64,000 nt of DNA from Pseudomonadota bacterium (GCA_039028155.1 JBCCIS010000003.1:89904-153903), one strand, 5' to 3'; shown: positions 35,080 through 44,415, numbered from the stretch's first letter. Notes: generated from the sequence alone by a model not told the origin. Program-made: numbers and translations.

Positions 35080-36369
35080 GTGGACCCATCGCTCGACAGC
35101 TTACACAGACTCATCCTGCGTCGCAGTCTTGGCGCGATGCCCGGTTACATCGGGAACTTCATTACCGCCTCACTGATGGCCATCGTGTTTGCGCGCTGGA
35201 TGGGTATCCAGGATCTCGGCGCCTTCGCGTTTGCATTTCATGTCGTGCGTATCGTGGTTCTGGTCGCGGGGATGGGATTGAACATGGGTGCCGTCCGGCT
35301 CATACCCCGCTACATGGAACAGGGCCGTCATGCGGAGATCACCGGGTTCGTCATGGGCTCGGTGCTGGTAACGGCCGCGGCTTGCGCCATATTCGGCGCG
35401 CTCGTCTTCTTGTTCTCGTTACCCGCCATAGAGGGCACGTCGTCACAAGCTGCCCTGTGGCACGCCGATTGGCTGGCCGCGATCCTGGGCGTCGGAATCC
35501 TGCTCGCTGGCGTCATGCGTGCCCACGGGCACACATTGACCGCCGCGATTGCCCAGAAGAGTGGCCGTAACATTGCCGCCATGGTCATCGCTTTGCTCAT
35601 GGTCGAAAGCGGCGGTGCGCTCGATGCGCGCGACGGGCTGGTCGCGCTCGCGCTCGCCGTTCTCCTCGCGTTGATCGGCCAGATCGCCGTCCTGATCTGG
35701 AACCGGCGTCTGCCCTTCGTCAGGCCGGTTTTTCGCCCTGGTGAGTGGTTGTCGACATCGACGCCGATGATGGTCACCGCGCTCGGCCGGCTGATTATCG
35801 CGGGCGGCGATGTCATCATCATCAGACTTCTGCTCGGCGAGGCCCAGGCCGGGCTCTATCACGCCGCCATCACGCTGGCGGTCGCCGCCAATCTTGCCGG
35901 CCTCGCGGTCTCTGCCAGTGTCGCGCCCGAACTGGCGCGTCGCGACGGACCCGGCGATGTCGCCGTGTGGCGCGCAATGTTCCGCTATGGATTGAAGCTC
36001 GCGCTTGTCTGCGACGTCATTCTGGCTGGATTGATCATCGCGTTTGGCCGAACCTTGCTTGCCTGGTTCGGATCCGACTTTGTCGAGGCCTATCCGCTGT
36101 TGATCGTTCTGACGCTTGGCGTGCTGTTCCAAAACGTCTCTTTTTTCTGTGGTACCGCGAACAACATGACGGGCGGCGCCCGCAAGGCCCTGCCTTACAT
36201 CCTTGTCATGCTCACGGTCGCGGTCTGCCTCTCCATCGCTGCGACAGCGACCTTCGGCCTGATGGGGACCGCGGTCGCCTATGCCTTCTCGCGTGCGATG
36301 GCCTCCGGCCTGCTGATCGTCCTGCTGCGCCGCCACCGCGCAAGCCAGGCGGCCGGAACCGAATCTTGA
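35080..36369 (+). CDS. Polysaccharide/lipid flippase-like membrane protein (MOP superfamily)
   Basis: About 429 residues from a GTG at 35080 with AGGT upstream; a TTG at 35026 would add 18 residues. Around 12 hydrophobic segments are evident, starting with GNFITASLMAIVFARWMGIQDLGAFAFAF, typical of Wzx/PST-type flippases that move lipid-linked oligosaccharides across the inner membrane. No glycosyltransferases are adjacent, so the cargo cannot be assigned. Confidence 0.78.
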   Translation: MDPSLDSLHRLILRRSLGAMPGYIGNFITASLMAIVFARWMGIQDLGAFAFAFHVVRIVVLVAGMGLNMGAVRLIPRYMEQGRHAEITGFVMGSVLVTAAACAIFGALVFLFSLPAIEGTSSQAALWHADWLAAILGVGILLAGVMRAHGHTLTAAIAQKSGRNIAAMVIALLMVESGGALDARDGLVALALAVLLALIGQIAVLIWNRRLPFVRPVFRPGEWLSTSTPMMVTALGRLIIAGGDVIIIRLLLGEAQAGLYHAAITLAVAANLAGLAVSASVAPELARRDGPGDVAVWRAMFRYGLKLALVCDVILAGLIIAFGRTLLAWFGSDFVEAYPLLIVLTLGVLFQNVSFFCGTANNMTGGARKALPYILVMLTVAVCLSIAATATFGLMGTAVAYAFSRAMASGLLIVLLRRHRASQAAGTES

Positions 36370-36422
36370 CGGTGATGCCCCACGCCATCTTGCGCTAGTA
36401 TGACGGCCAGGAGGATGCGGCG

Positions 36423-37709
36423 ATGGCAACGCTGTGCCGGGACTGTGGCGAGACACAGGCAGAGGACGTTCGGGCCTGCCCGGCCTGTGGTTCGGAACGG
36501 GTCGTCTTGCACCCGGAGCTGCTCCAGCTGCCGATCGCCCATCTGGATTGCGATGCCTTCTATGCGTCGATTGAAAAACGTGACAATCCGTCGCTGATCG
36601 ACAAACCCGTGGTCGTCGGCGGACGCCAGAGGGGTGTCGTGGCGGCAGCCTGCTATAACGCCCGCACCTACGGCATCCGTTCGGCGATGCCGATGTTCAA
36701 GGCGCTTCGCGCCTGCCCCCATGCCGTCGTCATTCGTCCGGACATGAAGAAGTACGCTGCCGTTGGCCGTCAGGTGCGCGAGATGATGGAGGCGCTGACG
36801 CCCCTGGTCGAACCGCTCTCCATCGACGAGGCGTTCATGGACCTGAGCGGCACCACCGCACTCCACCGTGGTGCGCCGGCCAAGACCCTGGCGCGGCTGG
36901 TGCGCCGCATCGAGGATGAGCTCAAGATCACCGTCTCGATCGGGCTCAGCTATAACAAGTACCTGGCCAAGATTGCGTCCGACCTCGACAAACCACGCGG
37001 CTTCGCCGTCATCGGCGTCGCGGAGGCCAGAAGCTTCCTGGCCGACAAGCCGGTCAGCATGTTGTGGGGCGTCGGCAAGGCGATGCAGAAGACGCTGGCG
37101 CGCGACGGCATCACCCTGATCGGCGAGATCGCGCGGCTCGATGAAGAGGAAATGGTGCGCCGTTACGGCGAAATCGGGCATCGGCTGTCCCAATGCGCGC
37201 GGGGCGAGGATGCGCGCCCGGTCGATCCGCGTGGCGAGGCGAAAAGCGTTTCATCGGAAACCACCTTCGACAGCGACATCGCCGATGTGGCCCGCTTGAA
37301 GCCGATCCTGTGGCGTCTGACCGAGACGGTATCGCGACGCATGAAACGTTCGGGCATCGCCGGCGGCGGCGTGACGCTGAAGCTGAAGACCTCGGATTTC
37401 CGCATCATCACCCGCAGCCGCCAGCTCGCCGGGCCGACCCAGCTTGCCGCGCGGTTCTATGAAGCCGCCGAGCCTCTGCTGGAACGCGAGGCCGATGGCC
37501 GCCCGTTCCGCTTGATCGGCATCGGCGCCCACGATCTCGGACCCGCCGACGCCCCGGGCCAGATTGACATGTTCGGTGGCGGCGAGGCCCAGGACGACAA
37601 GGTCGAAGCCGCTCTCGATGCGGTGCGTGAACGGTTCGGCGAGGAAGCCGTCGTCAAGGGCCGCGGCTTCGGCACCAAGCTGGTCCGCCAGGGACCGGCG
37701 AAGACTTAA
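36423..37709 (+). CDS. dinB: DNA polymerase IV (Y-family) with N-terminal zinc ribbon
   Basis: 428 residues. A four-cysteine zinc ribbon (Cys5, Cys8, Cys19, Cys22) precedes the Y-family palm. Catalytic residues are Asp42 (HLDCDAFYASIE) and Asp135-Glu136 (SIDEAFMDLSG). Other family marks are SIGLSYNKYLAKIASDLDKP and the HhH region VSMLWGVGKAMQKTL; the little finger covers about 250-360. Pol IV copies past lesions with low fidelity. The C-terminal QIDMFGG resembles a beta-clamp-binding peptide (QxxLF type). There is no LexA box that I can identify. Confidence 0.92.
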   Translation: MATLCRDCGETQAEDVRACPACGSERVVLHPELLQLPIAHLDCDAFYASIEKRDNPSLIDKPVVVGGRQRGVVAAACYNARTYGIRSAMPMFKALRACPHAVVIRPDMKKYAAVGRQVREMMEALTPLVEPLSIDEAFMDLSGTTALHRGAPAKTLARLVRRIEDELKITVSIGLSYNKYLAKIASDLDKPRGFAVIGVAEARSFLADKPVSMLWGVGKAMQKTLARDGITLIGEIARLDEEEMVRRYGEIGHRLSQCARGEDARPVDPRGEAKSVSSETTFDSDIADVARLKPILWRLTETVSRRMKRSGIAGGGVTLKLKTSDFRIITRSRQLAGPTQLAARFYEAAEPLLEREADGRPFRLIGIGAHDLGPADAPGQIDMFGGGEAQDDKVEAALDAVRERFGEEAVVKGRGFGTKLVRQGPAKT

Positions 37710-37721
37710 AGCCCACCGCCC

Positions 37722-37744
37722 TCTCCCTCAAAGGCAGAGGGAGA
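37722..37744. terminator. Hairpin between dinB and the fasciclin gene
   Basis: TCTCCCTC and GAGGGAGA form an exact 8-base stem with a 7-base loop, 12 bases after the dinB stop and between two converging genes. There is no T-run, so it would be an imperfect intrinsic terminator. Confidence 0.5.
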
Positions 37745-37928
37745 CAAGACCGTGCCTTCACACGCAAACAGGGCGCCCCGGAAAACCGAGGCACCCTGCA
37801 AGATAACGGGCGGAGTCACGTGGCAGGTGGATCGGCAAGCCGATACCACCTACCACGATCCGCTCTGGCTTGGTTCGGTTGACGCGGGGAAGGATACGAA
37901 AACCGGAACTGTTGCCAAAGGCTTGCGT

Positions 37929-38411
37929 TTACATCGGCGGCAAGATCACCGTGTCGATGACGTGGATGACGCCGTTGTCAGTTTCGATATCGGCGGCGAC
38001 CACCTGCGCATCGTTGACGAAGACATTGCCGGACGAGCCGTTGACGTGAATTTTGCTACCCTCGACTGTCTCGACCGACGCCTTCTGACCGGCGACTTCG
38101 CTCGACATGACCTTACCGGGCACGACGTGATAGGTGAGAATGGCGACCAGCGTATCGCGGTTCTCCGGCTTCAGCAGGTCATCGACCGTGCCGGCGGGAA
38201 GCTTCGCGAACGCCTCATCGGTCGGCGCGAAAACCGTGAACGGGCCAGGACCCTGCAGGGTCTCGACAAGGCCGGCGGCCTGAACCGCGGCAACCAGGGT
38301 GTTGAAATCATCGGCCGCGACGGCGGTTTCGACGATATCGGCGGCGCGCGCCGAAAGGGAGGCAAGAGCGACCGTGGCGGCGACGGCGCCGGCCATCAAA
38401 AAGCGTTTCAT
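37929..38411 (-). CDS. Exported fasciclin (FAS1) domain protein
   Basis: About 160 residues from ATG 38411, behind AGAGGAGAA. A signal peptide ([19 protein letters not shown]) is followed by a single FAS1 domain: [37 protein letters not shown] (H1 box) and [16 protein letters not shown], with the C-terminal [17 protein letters not shown]1 proteins mediate adhesion or bind small molecules outside the cell. It stands as a single gene. Confidence 0.93.
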   Translation of the reverse strand: MKRFLMAGAVAATVALASLSARAADIVETAVAADDFNTLVAAVQAAGLVETLQGPGPFTVFAPTDEAFAKLPAGTVDDLLKPENRDTLVAILTYHVVPGKVMSSEVAGQKASVETVEGSKIHVNGSSGNVFVNDAQVVAADIETDNGVIHVIDTVILPPM

Positions 38412-38582
38412 GAGTATTTCTCCTCTGCGTTTAAAGCCCAACGGGACGGTGACCACGCGGCGCCGCGAGTCATGTAAGGAACGTTCTGCCCGGACTTACG
38501 CAAGCCCCACCCCGGTGGATCAGGAGGAGGAGAAAAAAGTTACCGAACCGTCAACGGTCGACCGTCGCCGACCTCAGAACCG

Positions 38583-39818
38583 TCAGCTTTCGCCTGGATG
38601 ATCGATAATGACCGTTTCACTGGTCAGGGTTTGGTGCACCGGACAGCGCTCGGCGATTTCCATCAGGCGCTGCCGTTGCTCGGCATCCAACTCGCCTTCC
38701 AGCGTGACCGTGCGTTCGATGCGGTCGACCCGGCCCTCGGCCGTTTCGCACTCGGCGCAATCCTCAGCATGGATCTTCTTATGCGAGAGGGTGATGGATG
38801 TGCGTTTCAAAGGCCACTTCTTGCGGTTGGCGTACATCCTGAGTGTCATCGACGTACAGGCGCCAAGTGCGGCGAGCAGCAGGTCATACGGTCCCGGCCC
38901 GCCGTCCAGCCCGCCAACATCCATTGGTTCGTCGGCGATGAAACGGTGGCGGCCGGCCTCCACGGTCTGGCCGAATGGCCCCATACCTGACTCGGAGACC
39001 CGGACCGTTCCCGCCGGCAGATCGCCCGCCGTTGCAGCGTCCCGGGCAGCCTGCGGCGCCGGCAGGTAACGCTCGGCCCAGGCGGCCAGGACGCCCGCGA
39101 CATACGTGCTGTCGGCTTTGTCGGTCAGCAGATGATCGGCATCATCCAGCGAAACGAAGCTCTTTGGATGTTTCGCGGCGTTGTAGATCTGCCCCGCGTT
39201 CTCGACGCCGACGGTCTGGTCGAGCGGTGAATGGAAGACAATCAGCGCCTTCTTCAGCTTGGCAACATCGTCCAGCAGCTTCTGGTTCTTCAGATCCTCC
39301 AGAAACTGATTGCGGATGGTGAAGGTTCGCCCGCCCAAATCGACAACGGCCTCGCCGTCCTTGGCAATATTGTCAACTGAGTCCGCGAAGAGATGGGCGA
39401 CATGGGAGGGATCGGCCGGCGCTCCAATGGTGGCGACCGCGACAGCTTCCGGTATGTGCCGCGCGGCCGCCAAAACGGCGGCGCCACCCAGGCTGTGGCC
39501 AATCAAAAGCGCCGGCGGTTTCTCGTGCTGCCTCAGCCAGTCGGCCGCCGCCAGGATGTCATCGACATTCGACGAGAAGTTCGTGTTGGCGAAATCGCCT
39601 TCGCTGCCGCCGAGCCCTGTGAAGTCGAAGCGCAGAACGCCGAAACCCAATTCGCTCAACGCACGCGACACCCTGGCCGGCGCCAAGCTGTCCTTTGAGC
39701 ACGAGAAGCAATGGGCAAACAGGGCGACCGCATGCAATTCACCCTCCGGCAGGTCGACCCGCGCGGCAAGCTTGCCGCCCATGGACCCCGGAAACTCAAT
39801 CTTCTTTGATCGCGCCAA
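38583..39818 (-). CDS. Bifunctional alpha/beta hydrolase-OsmC family protein
   Basis: About 411 residues. The start is put at a TTG (39818) because a very strong site, AAGGGGAGG, lies just upstream and the hydrolase fold starts directly after (ARSKKIEFPGSMGGKL). Residues 1 to about 260 are an alpha/beta hydrolase with nucleophile elbow LIGHSLGGAAV. Residues about 270-411 form an OsmC/Ohr-like domain with GACTSMTLRMYANRKKW and CPVHQTL, the two cysteine regions of peroxide-reducing relatives. It follows the dehydrogenase gene after 28 bases on the same strand. Confidence 0.88.
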   Translation of the reverse strand: MARSKKIEFPGSMGGKLAARVDLPEGELHAVALFAHCFSCSKDSLAPARVSRALSELGFGVLRFDFTGLGGSEGDFANTNFSSNVDDILAAADWLRQHEKPPALLIGHSLGGAAVLAAARHIPEAVAVATIGAPADPSHVAHLFADSVDNIAKDGEAVVDLGGRTFTIRNQFLEDLKNQKLLDDVAKLKKALIVFHSPLDQTVGVENAGQIYNAAKHPKSFVSLDDADHLLTDKADSTYVAGVLAAWAERYLPAPQAARDAATAGDLPAGTVRVSESGMGPFGQTVEAGRHRFIADEPMDVGGLDGGPGPYDLLLAALGACTSMTLRMYANRKKWPLKRTSITLSHKKIHAEDCAECETAEGRVDRIERTVTLEGELDAEQRQRLMEIAERCPVHQTLTSETVIIDHPGES

Positions 39819-39846
39819 CCTCGCCTCCCCTTTGCCCGCTTGCGCC

Positions 39847-40809
39847 TTAAGCGTTTGGACTGTCATCCGCCAGGTAGGCGTCGATGACGTCATCGATGGT
39901 TGCGTCTCCCTTGAATCCCAGATCGGCGGCGCGGTGCGCCGCAATGGCGCGCGGCCAGCCGTCAACAATGGATTGGATCGCCGGGTCATGCTCGAAGGAG
40001 ATTCTATTGGCCGCGGCGTCGCCGCCGGCCCGACGGACCGCCTCGATCATCTCGGTCATCGTGACGGTGATCCCCGGAAGCAGGATTGATCGGTCATGCC
40101 CCAGCGTCTCACCCGCCAGCCCGGCCACCCAAACGAACGCGTCGACCGCGCGGCGCGGCGACAGGATCACCATGCTGCTTTCCGGCGTAACCGGACAGGC
40201 GAACTCAACGCCGTTCAGGGGCTCGCGCGCGATGCCGCTGGCGAAGCCAGAAGCTGCCTTGTTCGGTTTGCCCGGGCGCACGGCAATCGTCGGCAGGCGC
40301 ACCGAACGGCCATCGACCAGGCCGCGCCGCGTGAAGTCGATGACCAACAGTTCGCACGCAACCTTCTGCGCGCCATAGGACGTGGCGGGTGTCAACGGTG
40401 TCGCATCGTCGATCGTCGTCGGCAGGTCGCCGCCATAGGCAGCGACGGAGCTGGAGAAGACGAGAAGCGGCTTGCGTCCGCCAGCGCGGCACGCCTGCAG
40501 CACGTTGCGCGTGCCGTCCAGGTTGACGCTTAGGCCAAGATCCAGGTTCTGTTCCGCCTCGCCGCTGACGATTGCGCCCAGGTGAAACACCGCGTCCGCA
40601 TCGCCAATCATGCCCGCTACCTGATCGGGATCGGTCAGGTCGCCGATGACGGTCAAGACGCGTTGATCGTCAAACGGCGGGGCACCGGCGACGCGATCAA
40701 ACAGGACGATTTGATCGATCGTCCGCCCGTTCAGCGCACCGGCGGCCAAGAGTCGTTCGGCAAGTTTGCGGCCAAGAAAGCCTAGCCCGCCGGTGATGAC
40801 GACTTTCAA
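39847..40809 (-). CDS. NAD-dependent sugar-acid dehydrogenase/epimerase family protein (DenD-like)
   Basis: 320 residues from a TTG whose TTGA overlaps the stop of the upstream gene by four bases, which decides the start; the longer frame has no homology. It is an extended SDR with KVVITGGLGFLGRKLAERLL, VFHLGAIVSGEAEQN, the catalytic SSSVAAYG..YGAQK set and RLPTIAVRPGKPNKAASGFASGIAREPL. The last block is characteristic of D-erythronate dehydrogenase-like enzymes. The class II aldolase at 32 kb belongs to a family used with DenD in erythronate catabolism, but the two are not in one operon. Confidence 0.82.
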   Translation of the reverse strand: MKVVITGGLGFLGRKLAERLLAAGALNGRTIDQIVLFDRVAGAPPFDDQRVLTVIGDLTDPDQVAGMIGDADAVFHLGAIVSGEAEQNLDLGLSVNLDGTRNVLQACRAGGRKPLLVFSSSVAAYGGDLPTTIDDATPLTPATSYGAQKVACELLVIDFTRRGLVDGRSVRLPTIAVRPGKPNKAASGFASGIAREPLNGVEFACPVTPESSMVILSPRRAVDAFVWVAGLAGETLGHDRSILLPGITVTMTEMIEAVRRAGGDAAANRISFEHDPAIQSIVDGWPRAIAAHRAADLGFKGDATIDDVIDAYLADDSPNA

Positions 40810-41729
40810 GGCGCTAGTTCGCTGCGAGCCGCTGCCAGGGCGCGAACGTGGTCGGGACCAAGCCCACAGCATCCACCGACCAGGCGCGCACCCCATGCGA
40901 CCCAGTTCTTGGCTTCTTGCACAAGGTCGGCGGGCTCGATGATATCGACGAATTGCCAGTTCGGCATCGTGAAGTAGCCGGACTCCGGGTAGACGCCCAG
41001 CGGCCCTGACCAGCGCGCCTTGACCATGGCAAGCGCGTCCTCGGTGACGCGGATATCGCTGTGCATGATGTTGACCACGTCGGGGCTCATCGGCAGCAAG
41101 GCGTCGAGAACATCGGCGAAGCGAATATCGGGATAGTCGAAACTGACCATATCGTCGCTGCCCTCCGCGCGGCCGCACGACACCCCTAGCCAGACCGGCA
41201 GGCGACCCCGTTTCGCAGCCGCCATCGCCAGCGGCGCGCGATCCAGATCCTCCATCATCTCCAGCGCGATCGCGTCACAGCCTTCTTCCTCGAACACCCG
41301 CACCATATGGTCGAAACCCTGCGCCGCCTCGTCGGGCCTCGGCGGTGCGATCGGGCTGTCGATATCGCCGCCTGCGCCCATGGTCGAGATCGAGCCGATG
41401 ATCGCGATGTCGGGACGGCCGGCCTCGTCACGCGCCTGGTGCGCCAGCCGCACAGCCCGGCGCAGACTGTCATCGGCCTTATCCGCGTGACGTGTCTTGG
41501 CCAGCATGAAGGGCGACATGCCGAAGGTGTTGGTGATGATCGCCTCGGCACCGGCCTCGATATAGTCGCGGTGGGCGGCAACGACAGCGTCGGGGTAGTC
41601 GATAACGGCCGCACCGCTCCAGGCGAGCGCATCCATCGGCACGCCACGGTGTTCCAACTCGGTGCCCATGGCGCCGTCAATGATGACGAGTTCGCCATCG
41701 CGCAGTTTTTCTTCGATCGTTGCCAACAC
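40806..41729 (-). CDS. Homocysteine S-methyltransferase family protein
   Basis: 307 residues; GGAGG precedes both a GTG (41729) and a TTG (41726). The barrel starts VIIDGAMGTELEHRGV. The zinc-thiolate ligands are present: a Cys in GVSCGR and the pair in VGGCCGLGP. Members move a methyl group from betaine, S-methylmethionine or a related donor to homocysteine (or selenocysteine). The donor is not readable. It is the first gene of a coupled pair with the dehydrogenase. Confidence 0.88.
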   Translation of the reverse strand: MLATIEEKLRDGELVIIDGAMGTELEHRGVPMDALAWSGAAVIDYPDAVVAAHRDYIEAGAEAIITNTFGMSPFMLAKTRHADKADDSLRRAVRLAHQARDEAGRPDIAIIGSISTMGAGGDIDSPIAPPRPDEAAQGFDHMVRVFEEEGCDAIALEMMEDLDRAPLAMAAAKRGRLPVWLGVSCGRAEGSDDMVSFDYPDIRFADVLDALLPMSPDVVNIMHSDIRVTEDALAMVKARWSGPLGVYPESGYFTMPNWQFVDIIEPADLVQEAKNWVAWGARLVGGCCGLGPDHVRALAAARSELAP

Positions 41730-41872
41730 CCGCCTCCTCTGAACTGCCTAGAGAACGGTTATAGCAAGCAACATCACCGCGGGCGAAGGCCCACGACATC
41801 GATGCTGGCAACGGCTGGATGCTTGTTAACGCGCCCGACGGTCAGGCTTTTGTTCACATTCGTTAGTTGACG

Positions 41873-42064
41873 CTACGAGACGGCGGCTTGGCCGCCATCG
41901 CTGTCCGGGCAGGCGCTGGCCGACGCACGGCGCTTCCGCTTTGCCGAATCGGCCGATTCGCCGGGCGAGCAATCGCGCGAAGATGCTTTTGGCGCCGCGC
42001 TATGCACGGTTGCGAAACCGGAGGAACCGGCAACGGCCACCGTACCGGGTTTCTTCTTTTCCAT
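41873..42064 (-). CDS. Small basic Ser/Ala-rich hypothetical protein
   Basis: 63 residues: MEKKKPGTVAVAGSSGF at the start, then Ser-, Ala-, Lys- and Arg-rich and low in hydrophobic residues. The main support is AAGGGAG exactly six bases before the ATG. No family is recognised. It lies upstream of and divergent from hemA, in a 500-base gap otherwise without a gene. It may be a small structural or intrinsically disordered protein. Confidence 0.4.
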   Translation of the reverse strand: MEKKKPGTVAVAGSSGFATVHSAAPKASSRDCSPGESADSAKRKRRASASACPDSDGGQAAVS

Positions 42065-42168
42065 GAGCATCTCCCTTTTGTTTGAGCCACTTGGCGGGCT
42101 TATAGCCACCAGCCGTGACGCCGTGATGACATGCAGGGATCGCGACCCACACATGTCGAACCGGTGTC

Positions 42169-42197
42169 TTGACCGGGATAGATTGAACAACTTATGG
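42169..42197 (+). promoter_or_regulatory. Possible hemA promoter
   Basis: TTGACC and TTATGG are 17 bases apart, giving a start of transcription about 25 bases before the hemA ATG. The -10 half is weak. Confidence 0.3.
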
Positions 42198-42228
42198 AGG
42201 AACTGCGCCTCTGGAGGCTCTGTATAGC

Positions 42229-43449
42229 ATGACAAGCAGCCATGACGAACGGTTACGTGACAGCCTCGACAATCTGAAGGCCGAAGGACGTTATCGCATC
42301 TTTGCCGATTTGGAGCGCATTGCCGGGCGTTTCCCGCGCGCGAACTACCGTAATGAAAAAGGTGAGGTTCGCGAGGTAACCGTCTGGTGTTCCAACGATT
42401 ACCTGGGCATGGGACAACACGAAAAAGTTGTATCGGCGATGCACAGTGCGCTGGACACCTGTGGCGCCGGGGCCGGCGGCACACGCAATATATCCGGCAC
42501 CACGCACAATCACGTTTTGCTGGAAATGGAGCTCGCCGAGCTGCACGGCAAGGAATCGGCGCTTCTGTTCACCTCCGGCTACGTCGCCAACCAGACCACG
42601 CTGGCGACACTGGGCCGCCACCTGAAGGACTGCGTTATTCTGTCGGACGCGGACAACCACGCGTCGATGATTGACGGCATACGCGCCAGCGGCGCCGAAA
42701 AGCACATCTTCCGCCACAGCGACCCCGAAGACCTCGATCGCCTGCTGAGCCAGGTGCCTGCCGGACGCTCCAAGCTGGTCGCCTTTGAAAGCGTCTATTC
42801 CATGGACGGCGACATCGCGCCGATCGCCGCCTTGTGCTTTGTCGCCGAACGCCACGGCGCCATGACATTTCTGGACGAGGTTCACGCCGTCGGCCTCTAT
42901 GGCCCGCACGGCGCCGGTATTGCCGAGCGTGACGGCGTTGCTGACCGGCTCGACATCATTCAGGGCACGCTGGGCAAGGCCTTCGGCTGCATGGGCGGCT
43001 ACATCACCGGCTCGGCGACGCTCTGTGATTTTGTCAGGAGCCACGGGTCCGGTTTCATCTTCACCACGTCGCTACCGCCGATGCTGCTGGCTGGCGCCTT
43101 GGCCAGCGTGCGCCACTTGAGAGAATCCAGCGCCGAACGCGAACGCCATCAGGAGCGTGCCCAGCGGCTGAAGGATCTTCTGAGCACCGCCGGTCTGCCG
43201 GTGGCCATGACCCCCAGCCACATCGTCCCGGTCATGGTCGGCGATCCAACCGCCTGCAAGCAGGCGAGCGACCTTTTGCTCCGCGACCACGCGATCTACG
43301 TACAGCCGATCAACTATCCGACCGTGCCGCGCGGGAGCGAGCGCCTGCGCATAACGCCAACGCCGTTGCACAGCGATGGCGATATGGACCATCTGGTCCG
43401 GGCCCTCGATGACGTCTGGTCGCAACTGGGTTTGAAGGACGCAGCCTGA
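42229..43449 (+). CDS. hemA: 5-Aminolevulinate synthase
   Basis: 406 residues, the size of alphaproteobacterial HemA. The glycine loop GAGAGGTRNISGTTHNH, the cofactor-binding DEVHAVGLYGPHGAG and the PLP lysine, Lys250 in GTLGKAFGCMGGY, are all present. It condenses glycine with succinyl-CoA to 5-aminolevulinate, the entry to haem, chlorophyll and cobalamin in the Shemin pathway. The N-terminus (LRDSLDNLKAEGRYRIFADLER) fits the family better than 8-amino-7-oxononanoate synthase or glycine C-acetyltransferase. GGAGG lies 11 bases before the ATG, a long spacing. Confidence 0.95.
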   Translation: MTSSHDERLRDSLDNLKAEGRYRIFADLERIAGRFPRANYRNEKGEVREVTVWCSNDYLGMGQHEKVVSAMHSALDTCGAGAGGTRNISGTTHNHVLLEMELAELHGKESALLFTSGYVANQTTLATLGRHLKDCVILSDADNHASMIDGIRASGAEKHIFRHSDPEDLDRLLSQVPAGRSKLVAFESVYSMDGDIAPIAALCFVAERHGAMTFLDEVHAVGLYGPHGAGIAERDGVADRLDIIQGTLGKAFGCMGGYITGSATLCDFVRSHGSGFIFTTSLPPMLLAGALASVRHLRESSAERERHQERAQRLKDLLSTAGLPVAMTPSHIVPVMVGDPTACKQASDLLLRDHAIYVQPINYPTVPRGSERLRITPTPLHSDGDMDHLVRALDDVWSQLGLKDAA

Positions 43450-43468
43450 CGAGCGGACCTAGCCGCGG

Positions 43469-43879
43469 TCAGTCGTCGCCGTCCCGCGCGATGTTCAAGA
43501 AATCCTGCAACGGTCGGTCAACCTCGATGATGTGCTGCATCGACTTCTCCAGGTACTCGGCCAGTTCGTCACTCAATTGATGCAGGTTCTCCAGGCTGAT
43601 CAGCCGGTAGATGCTGTGCAGCGTGTCGATCAGACTGGTGTGGCTGGTTTGGTGGTGATCAGCATGCGGATAGCGATAGCGCTCCATCAACGCGACCTCG
43701 TGATCGAAGTGGGCCTGCTGATGCACCTGAAGCTGCACGATCAGTTTCGTCGCGCCGGCCACGTCATTGGCGCCAATGGCTTGCTTGATCTCGTCGACCG
43801 TGCGGATCAGCTGGTCATGCTCGGCCCGCATCTGATCGAGCGCGCCGTCGATCGAAGCGGTGCCGCTTTCATCGCTCAC
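43469..43879 (-). CDS. Bacteriohemerythrin-like oxygen/iron-binding protein
   Basis: About 136 residues from a GTG at 43879; the start is not firm because no clear ribosome site is seen, and the frame is open to 43975. The diiron pattern of hemerythrins is clear: AEHDQL, HQQAHFDHEVALMERYRYPHADHHQTSH and, near the end, MQHIIEVDRPLQDF. Hemerythrins bind oxygen, nitric oxide or iron in the cytoplasm. It converges with hemA with a 19-base gap. Confidence 0.85.
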   Translation of the reverse strand: MSDESGTASIDGALDQMRAEHDQLIRTVDEIKQAIGANDVAGATKLIVQLQVHQQAHFDHEVALMERYRYPHADHHQTSHTSLIDTLHSIYRLISLENLHQLSDELAEYLEKSMQHIIEVDRPLQDFLNIARDGDD

Positions 43880-44121
43880 GCCAAACTCGCGGCCGGTTGG
43901 GACTGACTCGCGCTCTGGTGCCACAGGTCGGGCATTCTCGACACTCCCCGGTCTGATGACGCACCGGTCGCGCAACCCCGGACGCCTTTGCTACAGGCAC
44001 CGACCCTGTCCCTGCCGGCAAACCGGCGCATTGACGCATGTCAAAATAGACTGGCCAATGATGGCGGCGGGCGCCTGATCGTGGGACACTCGCGCGCGAG
44101 AGCCAGGGGAGGCAGCCACCC

Positions 44122-44415
44122 GTGTGGGTGATCGAAACCTTGTTCACGAGCGCCGCGGGATCGCTTGCCGACCCCGTCTACTTTGTCGTCTACCTGATTG
44201 CCGGCATCGTTATCCGCAACATCTGGTGGGCGCTCGCCGCGGGCCTGGCCTGGCCGGTCATCATCGAGGCCGGCGCATGGATCATCTATCCCGGCGAAAG
44301 CCTGCCCTGGGCGCATATCGGCCCCTTCATCGCCGGTCCCATCGCAACGGCGGTCGTGTGGTGGATCAGGAATCAGTTCCGCCGGAAACCGGACGTCTCC
44401 ACGAAAACCGACTAG
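44122..44415 (+). CDS. Small integral membrane protein of unknown function
   Basis: 97 residues from a GTG at 44122, eight bases after GGGGAGGC. Three hydrophobic segments can be drawn (VYFVVYLIAGIVIRNIWW, ALAAGLAWPVIIEAGAWIIY, IGPFIAGPIATAVVWWI), followed by a basic C-terminal tail. No family is recognised. It faces a convergent peptidase gene with a strong hairpin between them. Confidence 0.6.
   Translation: MWVIETLFTSAAGSLADPVYFVVYLIAGIVIRNIWWALAAGLAWPVIIEAGAWIIYPGESLPWAHIGPFIAGPIATAVVWWIRNQFRRKPDVSTKTD

Noticed and set aside
42194-42232. A 12-codon upstream ORF whose TGA overlaps the hemA ATG
   Set aside because: It has no ribosome site, and its ATG lies inside the -10 element of the likely hemA promoter, so it would not be in the mRNA.
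41873-42484. A 203-residue minus-strand frame starting inside hemA
   Set aside because: Only its last 63 codons have a ribosome site. The rest is antisense to hemA.
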